From J061 sp003695725 [NCBI: Candidatus Schekmanbacteria bacterium] (GTDB lineage: Bacteria > Schekmanbacteria > GWA2-38-11), in contig RFHX01000018.1 of assembly GCA_003695725.1 (NCBI GenBank), positions 1 through 6,910 on the forward strand: DNA of 6,910 nt. The letters are read 5' to 3'. Under the pieces are notes generated by a model. The model saw nothing but the letters and a program-made list of their open reading frames with translations, had not been told where the DNA came from and did no database searches. Positions within the stretch are counted from its first letter, which is position 1. Every line of letters begins with the position of its first letter. Below are positions 1 to 6,674 of this stretch, in pieces. The translations under genes were made by a program, and so were the position numbers.

Positions 1-439
1 AGTAGATGCTCTTGTCAATTGGGCAAGAAAAAGCTCTCTTTGGCCCTTGCCTTTTGGGACAGCTTGTTGCGCCATTGAATTTATGTCGGTAGTTTCATCA
101 CATTATGACTTATCCCGCTTTGGCGCAGAGGTTGTTAGATTTTCTCCCAGGCAGGCAGATCTTCTTATAGTTGCAGGCACAATTACGGACAAAATGGCGC
201 CTGTCCTCAAAAAAATATATGACCAAATGCCTGAACCGAAATGGGTGCTTTCAATGGGTGCGTGCGCATCATCAGGAGGATTTTATAGAGCATATCATGT
301 CGTTCAAAGTATCAAGGAGATTATTCCTGTTGATGTATTTGTAGCAGGTTGTCCGCCTACTCCAGAGAATTTGATTCATGGAATTATGATGATTCAAAAG
401 ATTGTTGAAAAGGATTCTGTGAAAAATGCTCGAGGATAA
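1..439 (+). CDS. nuoB: NADH-quinone oxidoreductase subunit B (NuoB), 5'-truncated by the window edge
   Basis: NuoB is the peripheral-arm subunit that holds cluster N2, the last [4Fe-4S] centre before quinone. The reading frame is open from base 2, so the gene starts upstream of the window; the TTG at 47 is an internal leucine codon, not the start. The visible 145 residues begin [15 protein letters not shown] and run into [11 protein letters not shown]. All four N2 ligands are present: the adjacent Cys22-Cys23 (visible-fragment numbering), Cys88 in [10 protein letters not shown] and Cys117 in VAGCPPTPE. The stop is TAA at 437-439. The last 14 bases overlap the start of nuoCD, which suggests translational coupling. 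Only a short N-terminal stretch should be missing. Family assignment is certain; whether nuoA lies just upstream cannot be seen. Confidence 0.97.
   Translation, partial: VDALVNWARKSSLWPLPFGTACCAIEFMSVVSSHYDLSRFGAEVVRFSPRQADLLIVAGTITDKMAPVLKKIYDQMPEPKWVLSMGACASSGGFYRAYHVVQSIKEIIPVDVFVAGCPPTPENLIHGIMMIQKIVEKDSVKNARG
410..414 (+). promoter_or_regulatory. Ribosome binding site for nuoCD, inside the nuoB 3' end
   Basis: AAGGA lies 11 bases upstream of the ATG at 426, within the last codons of nuoB. The spacing is somewhat long. It is the only Shine-Dalgarno-like sequence near this start, and the next in-frame ATG (residue 55) would cut into the NuoC domain. It therefore supports the 14-base overlapping start. 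Confidence 0.5.
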
Positions 440-2105
440 TCCCACAGTAGCAAAAATTAAAGAAGAACATCCAGAGGCAATTCGTTCAGTTGACGATGCA
501 TACGGCAATCTAACAATTGTGCTGAACCGTGAATATATTGTTCCCGTATGCAATACCTTAAAAAATAATCCTTCTCTAGATTACAAAATGCTTCTTGATA
601 TATGCGGCGTTGATTATTTGGGAAAGAGAGAAGAGCGGTTTGAAGTAGTATATCATCTCTATTCTCTTTCACGCAAAAAGAGAGTTCGTCTTAAGGTCCC
701 TCTTTATGAAAATGATCCTGTCGTAGATTCTGTAACAAGTGTATGGAAGGGAGCCAATTGGTTTGAACGTGAAGCATATGATATGTTTGGTATCCGTTTC
801 AATGGACATCCAAACCTTTCAAGGATACTCTGCCATGACTGGTTTGTAGGACACCCTTTACGCAAAGATTTTGATGCTGGACAGAGGACCAAAAATACAC
901 AAATCAAAGAATTTTTAAAAGAGGAATTCAAAGATGCCGGCGCAGATAAATATGTTGTCAATATTGGACCTTCACATCCAGCTATGCATGGCACTTTCAG
1001 AATTCAAGCTCTTCTCAATGGTGAGATAATCGAAGATGCAGAAGCTGAAATAGGTTACCTTCATCGTTGTTTTGAAAAAATGTGTGAAACTCATACTTAT
1101 AATACTGTAATTCCTTATACTGACAGATTGAACTATTGCTCTGCATTTATGAATAATGTTGGATATGCTATGGCTGTAGAGCGGTTAATGGGTATAGAGA
1201 TAACTCCAAGAGCGACAGCCATAAGGATTATCCTTTCGGAATTTTCGAGAATAATGGACCATTTTGTCTGTCTTGGCGCCAATCTTGTTGACCTTGGTGC
1301 TTTGACAAATTTCTGGTATTTCTTTAAACCGAGAGAAGATGTTTATGAGCTTCTTGAATCCTGCTGTGGCTCCCGTTTGACAACGAATTATGTCAGAATT
1401 GGCGGACTTGCCAAGGATGTGCCAGATGATTTTGTCACAAGATGCAGAAAAGTAATCGAATCCGTTAGAGAATTTCTAAACTATGTCGAGAAGCTGAACA
1501 ATAAGAATATGATTTTTCACAAGAGGACGAGAGGCGTTGGAGTCATCAGCAAAGAAGATGCAATAGAATTTGGCTGGACCGGACCTTGTCTTCGCGCATG
1601 CGGAGTCGATTATGATATAAGAAAAGATCATCCTTACTATGGATATGAAAATTTTGATTTCGAAGTACCCATAGGAACAAATGGTGATACCTATGACCGT
1701 TACATTGTAAGGATTGAAGAGGCAAAGCAGAGTTTGAGAATAATTGAACAAGCCCTTGAAAAAATGCCTAAAGGCTCTGTGCACTGTGGAGATAAGAGAG
1801 TTGAACTTCCTCCAAAAAAGGATGTTTACACTAATATAGAAGCATTGATGAATCATTTTAAACTTATAATGCACGGAATGGAACCGCCTGAGGGAGAAAT
1901 TTACTCTTTTACCGAAGCTGCAAATGGAGAGCTTGGTTTTTATATAGTGAGCGATGGAAGTGCCAAACCTTATAGAATTAAGTTAAGGCCGCCCTGTTAT
2001 GCTATATATCAAGCATTCCCGTATATGTTGAAAGGTGCAATGATTTCAGACCTCATAGCAATATTGGGCGGATTGAACATTATAGCAGGTGAGCTTGACA
2101 GGTAG
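426..2105 (+). CDS. nuoCD: Fused NADH-quinone oxidoreductase subunit C/D (NuoCD)
   Basis: One 559-residue protein joins the 30-kDa (NuoC) and 49-kDa (NuoD) subunits, which form the core of the quinone-reducing module with NuoB. Residues 1-150 are NuoC, with the 30-kDa signature starting [10 protein letters not shown] (114-123) and a typical end GHPLRKDF. A short linker (about 150-174) leads into NuoD. NuoD shows PSHPAMHGT (182-190), LHRCFEK (212-218), YTDRLNY (231-237) and LVDLGA (287-292), and ends GELDR as expected for a complete C-terminus. By alignment with bovine NDUFS2, His188 and Tyr237 match quinone-site His59 and Tyr108, Arg214 and Arg234 match Arg85 and Arg105 near N2, and Asp289 matches the conserved Asp160. 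Cys215 replaces the usual Gly/Ala of the 49-kDa signature. The frame is unbroken across the C/D junction, so this is a real fusion. It overlaps nuoB by 14 bases and ends 4 bases before nuoF. Confidence 0.97.
   Translation: MLEDNPTVAKIKEEHPEAIRSVDDAYGNLTIVLNREYIVPVCNTLKNNPSLDYKMLLDICGVDYLGKREERFEVVYHLYSLSRKKRVRLKVPLYENDPVVDSVTSVWKGANWFEREAYDMFGIRFNGHPNLSRILCHDWFVGHPLRKDFDAGQRTKNTQIKEFLKEEFKDAGADKYVVNIGPSHPAMHGTFRIQALLNGEIIEDAEAEIGYLHRCFEKMCETHTYNTVIPYTDRLNYCSAFMNNVGYAMAVERLMGIEITPRATAIRIILSEFSRIMDHFVCLGANLVDLGALTNFWYFFKPREDVYELLESCCGSRLTTNYVRIGGLAKDVPDDFVTRCRKVIESVREFLNYVEKLNNKNMIFHKRTRGVGVISKEDAIEFGWTGPCLRACGVDYDIRKDHPYYGYENFDFEVPIGTNGDTYDRYIVRIEEAKQSLRIIEQALEKMPKGSVHCGDKRVELPPKKDVYTNIEALMNHFKLIMHGMEPPEGEIYSFTEAANGELGFYIVSDGSAKPYRIKLRPPCYAIYQAFPYMLKGAMISDLIAILGGLNIIAGELDR
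2100..2103 (+). promoter_or_regulatory. Ribosome binding site deciding the nuoF start
   Basis: AGGT overlaps the final codon and stop of nuoCD. Its AGG core ends 7 bases before the ATG at 2110, good Shine-Dalgarno spacing. The alternative in-frame GTG at 2089, inside nuoCD, has no purine-rich site upstream. This favours the ATG at 2110, with initiation coupled to termination of nuoCD. Confidence 0.6.
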
Positions 2106-2109
2106 ATTG

Positions 2110-3375
2110 ATGGAAAAGATACTGTTAAAAAATACTGATTTTGATGACCAGCCACAGATCGATGCGGCGCTTTCTCGCGGTGCCTATAAAGCCCTCGAAA
2201 AAGCCGTTTCAATGGCTCCGGAGACAATAGTTGAAGAAGTTAAGAAATCAGGATTGAGAGGGCGCGGAGGAGCAGGTTTTCCTACCGGATTAAAGTGGTC
2301 ATTTATCCCAAAAGATACAACACTTCCAATTTATTTGGTATGCAATGCCGATGAAGGAGAACCGGGCACTTTTAAAGACAGACATATTATTGAAAGAGAC
2401 CCTCATCTTTTAATCGAAGGCATAGCCGTTTCAAGTTATGCGCTTAAAGTGAAAACTGCTTATATATACATAAGAGGAGAATTTTATAAAGGCGCGATGA
2501 TGCTTGAAAAAGCAATTGATGAAGCCAAGGAAAAAGGTTTTTTGGGAGAGAATATACTTGGAAGAAATGGCTTGAACATCGATATCATTGTTCACAGAGG
2601 AGCGGGTGCATATGTTTGTGGTGAGGAGACATCCTTGCTCGAGTCTCTTGAAGGGAAACGGGGTTATCCCCGCTTGAAACCGCCTTTCCCTGCAACTGTT
2701 GGCGCCTTTGATTGTCCTACTGTAATAAACAATGTAGAAACCTTGGCTTCTGTGCCATGGATAGTTTTGAATGGCGGTGATGCCTATGCTTCCATAGGCA
2801 CTGAAAAGAGCAAAGGGACAAAGCTTTTCAGTGTTTGCGGAAAGGTAAATAGGCCGGGAGTATATGAAATTGACCTTGGTTTGCCACTTAAAACTTTTCT
2901 TGAGGAATCGTGTGGAGGTATAAAGGATGGAAAGAAACTAAAAGCAGTAATTCCCGGCGGTTCTTCTACACCAGTACTTCGAGCTGAAGAAATAGAAAAG
3001 GTTAATCTCGACTATGAATCTGTAGCTGAGGCAGGGTCGATGCTCGGGTCGGGAGGAATGATTGTTTTTGATGAAAGCGATTGTATGGTTGAAGCAATAA
3101 CAGTGCTTGCTCATTTTTATGCCCATGAATCGTGCGGACAGTGCACTCCTTGCAGGGAGGGAACGGCGTGGATGGCACGGATTTTGAAGAGAATTTTGAA
3201 TGGTGAAGGAAAGATATCGGATATCGACCTGCTTTTGGATATCTGTGACAACATTAGTGGAAAAACAGTATGTCCTCTGGGAGATGCGGCTGTTATGCCT
3301 GTGCAGAGCTTTATTGAGAAGTTTAGAGACGAGTTTGAGTATCACATACAAAATGGTAAATGTAATGTTAAATGA
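2110..3375 (+). CDS. nuoF: NADH-quinone oxidoreductase subunit F (NuoF), NADH- and FMN-binding
   Basis: NuoF oxidises NADH, binds FMN and holds [4Fe-4S] cluster N3. From the ATG at 2110 it has 421 residues, within the usual size range. In order it shows the glycine-rich FMN/NADH segment GRGGAGFP (51-58), NADEGEPGTF (79-88), the first 51-kDa signature GAGAYVCGEETSLLES (164-179), and the second signature ESCGQCTPCREG. The N3 ligands are Cys342, Cys345, Cys348 and Cys388, the last in TVCPLGD. Every catalytic motif is intact, so it should be a working NADH dehydrogenase subunit. It follows nuoCD by 4 bases. The partner NuoE, which carries N1a and usually lies between nuoD and nuoF, is not encoded here. 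Related NuoF-like subunits occur in NAD-dependent hydrogenases and formate dehydrogenases, but the nuo neighbours on both sides settle the role. An upstream GTG start at 2089 would add 7 residues and is less likely. Confidence 0.96.
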   Translation: MEKILLKNTDFDDQPQIDAALSRGAYKALEKAVSMAPETIVEEVKKSGLRGRGGAGFPTGLKWSFIPKDTTLPIYLVCNADEGEPGTFKDRHIIERDPHLLIEGIAVSSYALKVKTAYIYIRGEFYKGAMMLEKAIDEAKEKGFLGENILGRNGLNIDIIVHRGAGAYVCGEETSLLESLEGKRGYPRLKPPFPATVGAFDCPTVINNVETLASVPWIVLNGGDAYASIGTEKSKGTKLFSVCGKVNRPGVYEIDLGLPLKTFLEESCGGIKDGKKLKAVIPGGSSTPVLRAEEIEKVNLDYESVAEAGSMLGSGGMIVFDESDCMVEAITVLAHFYAHESCGQCTPCREGTAWMARILKRILNGEGKISDIDLLLDICDNISGKTVCPLGDAAVMPVQSFIEKFRDEFEYHIQNGKCNVK

Positions 3376-3391
3376 TTGAGTTGGTAAAGTT

Positions 3392-4954
3392 ATGCCAAAA
3401 ATAACTATTGATGGAAAGGAATTTGAATTTGAAAAGGGTGAAAGTATTCTGCAGGTAGCGGAAAGAAATGGTATTGAAATACCTCATTTTTGCTACCATA
3501 AAGACCTGCCTTGGGCTGGCAATTGCAGAATGTGTCAGGTAGAAGTTGAAAAGATGCCTAAATTAGTCATCTCATGTGCCACTGTAGCCCAAGATGGGAT
3601 GGTCGTCCATACAAATAGCCCTCGTGTCCGTAAAGCGGTGAGAGGTGTGCTTGAATTCCTTTTACTCAACCATCCGATTGATTGTCCAATATGCGACCAG
3701 GCAGGAGAATGTTATTTACAGGATTATTATATGAAGTATGGTTTGCATGATTCTCGAATTGATCTTTCTGAAAAGGTGAGAAAGAGAAAGGCAATTCGAT
3801 TGGGTGATATGATTGTCCTTGATACAGAAAGATGTGTTCTCTGCTCACGTTGTATTCGTTTTTGTGAACATATTACTAAAACAGGAGAATTTGGCTTTTC
3901 TTATAGAGGCAATCGCACTGAGATAGGCACTTTTTATGATGCTGTAGTTGACAATCCCTATTCAGGGAATCTTGTCGATATTTGTCCGGTAGGAGCGATT
4001 ACGAGCAGAGATTTCAGGTTTAAATGCCGAGTATGGTTCCTTGAATCTACGGAAACAATATGTCCTTCTTGTAGTACAGGATGCAATATCTTTTTGGATA
4101 CAAAGGACGGCATTGCCTACAGGATTCGCCCCAGATATAATCCCGATGTTAACAAAAGCTGGATTTGTAACGAAGGGAGGCTTTCTTATAAATTATTGAA
4201 TGATGAGGCAAGACTTCTTCAGCATTTAGAAAAAGAGAATGGGGCATATAAATCCTTAAGCTATGAGAATGCCATTGAAAAGACAACGGAAAAGATAAAA
4301 AGAATTGTATCTTCTAACAATGAAAAAGTCTTGGCTATTGCTTCTCCTGATGCTACCAATGAAGACATATACCTCTTTAAAAAAGTCTTTTCCCATTACA
4401 TTAGGACACCGCACATTTATCTTGGTGAGACATCAGGAAAAGAAGATGCCGAAAAGAGGGAAGACCAGATTTTAAGGCGAATTGATAAACATCCAAATAC
4501 TATGGGCGCAATTTTTATGGGAATTAGTACTCCTCCGGGAGGTAAGCTAACTCCACAAAAAGCAGCAGAAATCATTAAAGCTAACGATATAAAAATGCTT
4601 TATTTTATGTCGCCGTCGCTCATAAAAGAAGGTGAAAATTCAGAAGAATTCATAAATGCATTAAAAGGAGTAGAGCTTATTATTATTCATTCTATGTTTG
4701 TTGTGCCTTCTAATTTTCCGGTAAATTATGTTTTTGCTTCATCATCTTATGCTGAGGTATCAGGTACTTTTACAAATTATGCAGGGAAGGTGCAAAGAAT
4801 TAAAAAAGCTCTGCCGAATAAGGGAGATGCAAGAGGACATTATGAAATACTGCAGGATATACTTTTTGAAATTTCCGGTGAGAAGAGATATGAAAAGGTA
4901 GAGGAAATATTTGAAGAAATTAAAAGGGAATATGAACAGTTTTCTAACCTTTAG
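3392..4954 (+). CDS. nuoG: NADH-quinone oxidoreductase subunit G (NuoG), short form
   Basis: NuoG carries the iron-sulfur chain that moves electrons from NuoF toward NuoI. Its 520 residues include a [2Fe-2S] ferredoxin-like domain (about 1-80; N1b ligands Cys34, Cys45, Cys48, Cys62), the His-Cys3 N5 site (His94, Cys98, Cys101, Cys107), N4 (Cys148, Cys151, Cys154, Cys198), and the start of a molybdopterin-oxidoreductase-like domain with an N7-type set (Cys224, Cys227, Cys231, Cys259). N7 is kept only in some bacteria. The C-terminal domain is much shorter than in E. coli NuoG (about 900 residues) or mitochondrial forms (about 700). It still ends with the familiar GTFTNYAGKVQR segment (458-469), so the loss is internal and not a cut-off end. 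It starts 16 bases after nuoF with only a weak ribosome binding site. The family is certain; the N-terminal half alone could be mistaken for a hydrogenase diaphorase subunit. Confidence 0.95.
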   Translation: MPKITIDGKEFEFEKGESILQVAERNGIEIPHFCYHKDLPWAGNCRMCQVEVEKMPKLVISCATVAQDGMVVHTNSPRVRKAVRGVLEFLLLNHPIDCPICDQAGECYLQDYYMKYGLHDSRIDLSEKVRKRKAIRLGDMIVLDTERCVLCSRCIRFCEHITKTGEFGFSYRGNRTEIGTFYDAVVDNPYSGNLVDICPVGAITSRDFRFKCRVWFLESTETICPSCSTGCNIFLDTKDGIAYRIRPRYNPDVNKSWICNEGRLSYKLLNDEARLLQHLEKENGAYKSLSYENAIEKTTEKIKRIVSSNNEKVLAIASPDATNEDIYLFKKVFSHYIRTPHIYLGETSGKEDAEKREDQILRRIDKHPNTMGAIFMGISTPPGGKLTPQKAAEIIKANDIKMLYFMSPSLIKEGENSEEFINALKGVELIIIHSMFVVPSNFPVNYVFASSSYAEVSGTFTNYAGKVQRIKKALPNKGDARGHYEILQDILFEISGEKRYEKVEEIFEEIKREYEQFSNL

Positions 4955-4984
4955 AAATTGATTATTTAGTGAAGAAGTGTAAAA

Positions 4985-5485
4985 ATGGCAAAAACAAAAA
5001 TAGCTGAAGTTGAAGAGAAAAACATTGTGGCAACTATTAAGGGCCTTGCTGTTACAATCGGTAATTTTGCAACAAATCTCTTTAAAAAAGACAGGCCCAC
5101 AATAGAGTATCCTGATGAAAAGCGAGAATATTCTGAGAGAGTCAGAGGTGTGCATATCCTTACAAAGAGAGAAGATGGAAGCCCCAAATGTGTTGCCTGT
5201 TATATGTGCGCAACGATTTGTCCTGCGCAATGCATTACCATAGTTGCTGAGGAGCATCCTGATGATACAATTGAAAAAAGGCCAAAGAGTTTTGAGATAG
5301 ATATGCTTCGATGCGTTTTTTGCGGATATTGTGTGGACGCCTGTCCTGAAGAAGCCATTATAATGAGCAATGAAATAGAGTGCGCATTCTATTCCTATGA
5401 TGAGCGCAATTACAATATTGATATATTGAAAGACAGACCTTCTTTAAAAGATTCTAAACTTGGATATAGACCGGATAAAGATTAG
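4985..5485 (+). CDS. nuoI: NADH-quinone oxidoreductase subunit I (NuoI), 2x[4Fe-4S] ferredoxin-type
   Basis: NuoI carries clusters N6a and N6b, which link NuoG to N2 on NuoB. The 166-residue protein has two ferredoxin-type motifs: CVACYMCATICP (69-80) and CVFCGYCVDACP (110-121). By the family pattern one cluster is held by Cys69, Cys72, Cys75 and Cys120, the other by Cys79, Cys110, Cys113 and Cys116. The segment HILTKREDGSPKC before the first motif is typical of NuoI and separates it from generic ferredoxins. Residues about 13-33 form a mildly hydrophobic, probably amphipathic helix, as expected for docking onto the membrane arm; there is no true transmembrane segment. The gene starts 30 bases after nuoG, with a purine-rich GAAGAAG at 4971-4977. 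nuoH, normally between nuoG and nuoI, is absent here, and nuoJ does not follow. Confidence 0.97.
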   Translation: MAKTKIAEVEEKNIVATIKGLAVTIGNFATNLFKKDRPTIEYPDEKREYSERVRGVHILTKREDGSPKCVACYMCATICPAQCITIVAEEHPDDTIEKRPKSFEIDMLRCVFCGYCVDACPEEAIIMSNEIECAFYSYDERNYNIDILKDRPSLKDSKLGYRPDKD

Positions 5486-5524
5486 TTTTCAATAATAAGG
5501 TTGTCCTTTTTAAAAATTCATTTA

Positions 5525-6640
5525 ATGGCTTCTCCAAAAGATTTTATCAATTTGCTTTTTTTGGGAAGGAAGAGAATATCTTTTGATGAGTATGTCGATT
5601 TTGTTCTCCATCATCCTGAATATGGATATTATGGCAAGTCAAACAAGAGGAGAGGGCTTGGCGAAGATTTTTATACTGCCCCCCTTTTAAGCTTTGCTTT
5701 TGGAAAATGTATATCGAATTTTTTGATTTCCACACTCAGATTTTTCCCCTCAAATAAAAAATTGACTATTCTTGATGTGGGTGCAGGAAATGGAATGCTA
5801 TTGAAAGATATTTTTTCATCTTTATCGGCGGAAAGAGAAAAAAATATTCAATTTTTCTTTTGTGCTGTAGAGCAGAAGGATATTTTAAGGAATGAAATCG
5901 AGGAAAGATTCAAAACATTGAGCCAACATATCGGAATAAATGAGAAATTGGAAGATGTTGAGTCATTCGATGGAGTTGCCTGTTTCAACGAATTCTTTGA
6001 TGCACTGCCTTTTAGCAGAGTTAGAATAGAAGGAGTAAGAAGGGAGGAAATATATGTCGAATGCCACGATGGTGTCTTTGAGGAAAAGAAGGGGAAGATT
6101 TCATCTGATATAAAATCAGCAGAATGCAGAAGATGGTTTAAAGATTTTTTAGGAAGAGGGGAAGTCGATATTTGTCCTTTTTATGAAGATATTTTTAAAA
6201 AACTTTCTGCAAAAATGAATAGTGGTTTTGTCTTAATTATAGATTACGGAGATAGTGCATACAAATTATATGATAAGGATTTCCCTCAGAGTACGCTGAG
6301 ATGTTTCAGCAGAAATCGAGTAAGCAAAAATCCTTATATTCTTCAAGGTGAGCAGGATATAACCTTTTCTGTCAATTTTTCTGAAATTGCCTTTCAAGCA
6401 AAGAGACATGGATTTAAGGTAATAGATTTCATATCACTTCAAACTTTCCTTATCAGGTGGGGAATCCTTGATATTGTTTCTTCCCTTGCATCAGACAGCG
6501 CCATTGATATAAAAAGATATAATGAAATTCAAAAAATAAAAAACCTTCTTCTTCCCGGAAGTTTGGGTGAAGTCTTTAAGGTTCTTATGTTGGCTAAGAA
6601 TATAAAAGAAGATTCTTTTTGCAAAGAAACCGATTTTTAA
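5525..6640 (+). CDS. MidA/NDUFAF7-family SAM-dependent methyltransferase, likely acting on NuoD
   Basis: This belongs to the SAM-dependent methyltransferase family (COG1565, formerly DUF185) that includes Dictyostelium MidA and human NDUFAF7. From the ATG at 5525 it has 371 residues, the usual length. Visible family motifs are HPEYGYYG (30-37), GEDFYTAP (46-53), the SAM-binding loop LDVGAGNGML (83-92), an acidic residue after the next strand in VEQKDILR (115-122), the family hallmark NEFFDALP (155-162), IDYG (239-242) and GEQDITF (275-281). The late motifs diverge: Asn264 stands where many members have His, and SVNF replaces a common HVDF-type end. NDUFAF7 dimethylates an arginine of the NuoD homologue NDUFS2, and the neighbouring NuoCD has the matching arginine (Arg214), so I infer the same job here. 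No signal peptide or membrane segment is seen. The start is uncertain: neither this ATG nor the in-frame TTG at 5501 has a well-spaced ribosome binding site. The family call is firm; the substrate is inferred. Confidence 0.88.
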   Translation: MASPKDFINLLFLGRKRISFDEYVDFVLHHPEYGYYGKSNKRRGLGEDFYTAPLLSFAFGKCISNFLISTLRFFPSNKKLTILDVGAGNGMLLKDIFSSLSAEREKNIQFFFCAVEQKDILRNEIEERFKTLSQHIGINEKLEDVESFDGVACFNEFFDALPFSRVRIEGVRREEIYVECHDGVFEEKKGKISSDIKSAECRRWFKDFLGRGEVDICPFYEDIFKKLSAKMNSGFVLIIDYGDSAYKLYDKDFPQSTLRCFSRNRVSKNPYILQGEQDITFSVNFSEIAFQAKRHGFKVIDFISLQTFLIRWGILDIVSSLASDSAIDIKRYNEIQKIKNLLLPGSLGEVFKVLMLAKNIKEDSFCKETDF

Positions 6641-6674
6641 TTAACTCTTTCATTCATCTAATAAAATCAGAATT

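Noticed and set aside
47-49. TTG at 47 as the start of nuoB
   Set aside because: The same frame is open back to base 2 and encodes the conserved NuoB lead-in ([10 protein letters not shown]), so the gene starts upstream.
272-553. Antisense open frames opposite nuoB, nuoCD, nuoF, nuoG, nuoI and the methyltransferase, such as 272-553, 1476-1874, 2938-3351 and 4760-5257 on the minus strand
   Set aside because: They lie opposite strongly conserved complex I or methyltransferase genes and show no recognisable domain; they are shadows of the real coding frames.
2110-5485. NuoF-NuoG-NuoI as parts of a bidirectional hydrogenase or formate dehydrogenase diaphorase
   Set aside because: The flanking NuoB, a NuoCD with intact quinone-site residues, and a NuoI-specific motif make complex I the clear assignment; no hydrogenase or formate dehydrogenase catalytic gene is present.
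5493-5512. Possible hairpin and T-run terminator between nuoI and the methyltransferase (AAGG-TTGT-CCTT with flanking A/T pairing)
   Set aside because: The stem has only two G-C pairs and a mismatch when extended, so it is too weak to call a terminator in such AT-rich DNA.
5501-5524. TTG at 5501 as the start of the methyltransferase (8 extra residues)
   Set aside because: The AAGG before it abuts the TTG with no spacing, and the extra residues add no family motif. The ATG at 5525 is preferred, though neither start has a good ribosome binding site.
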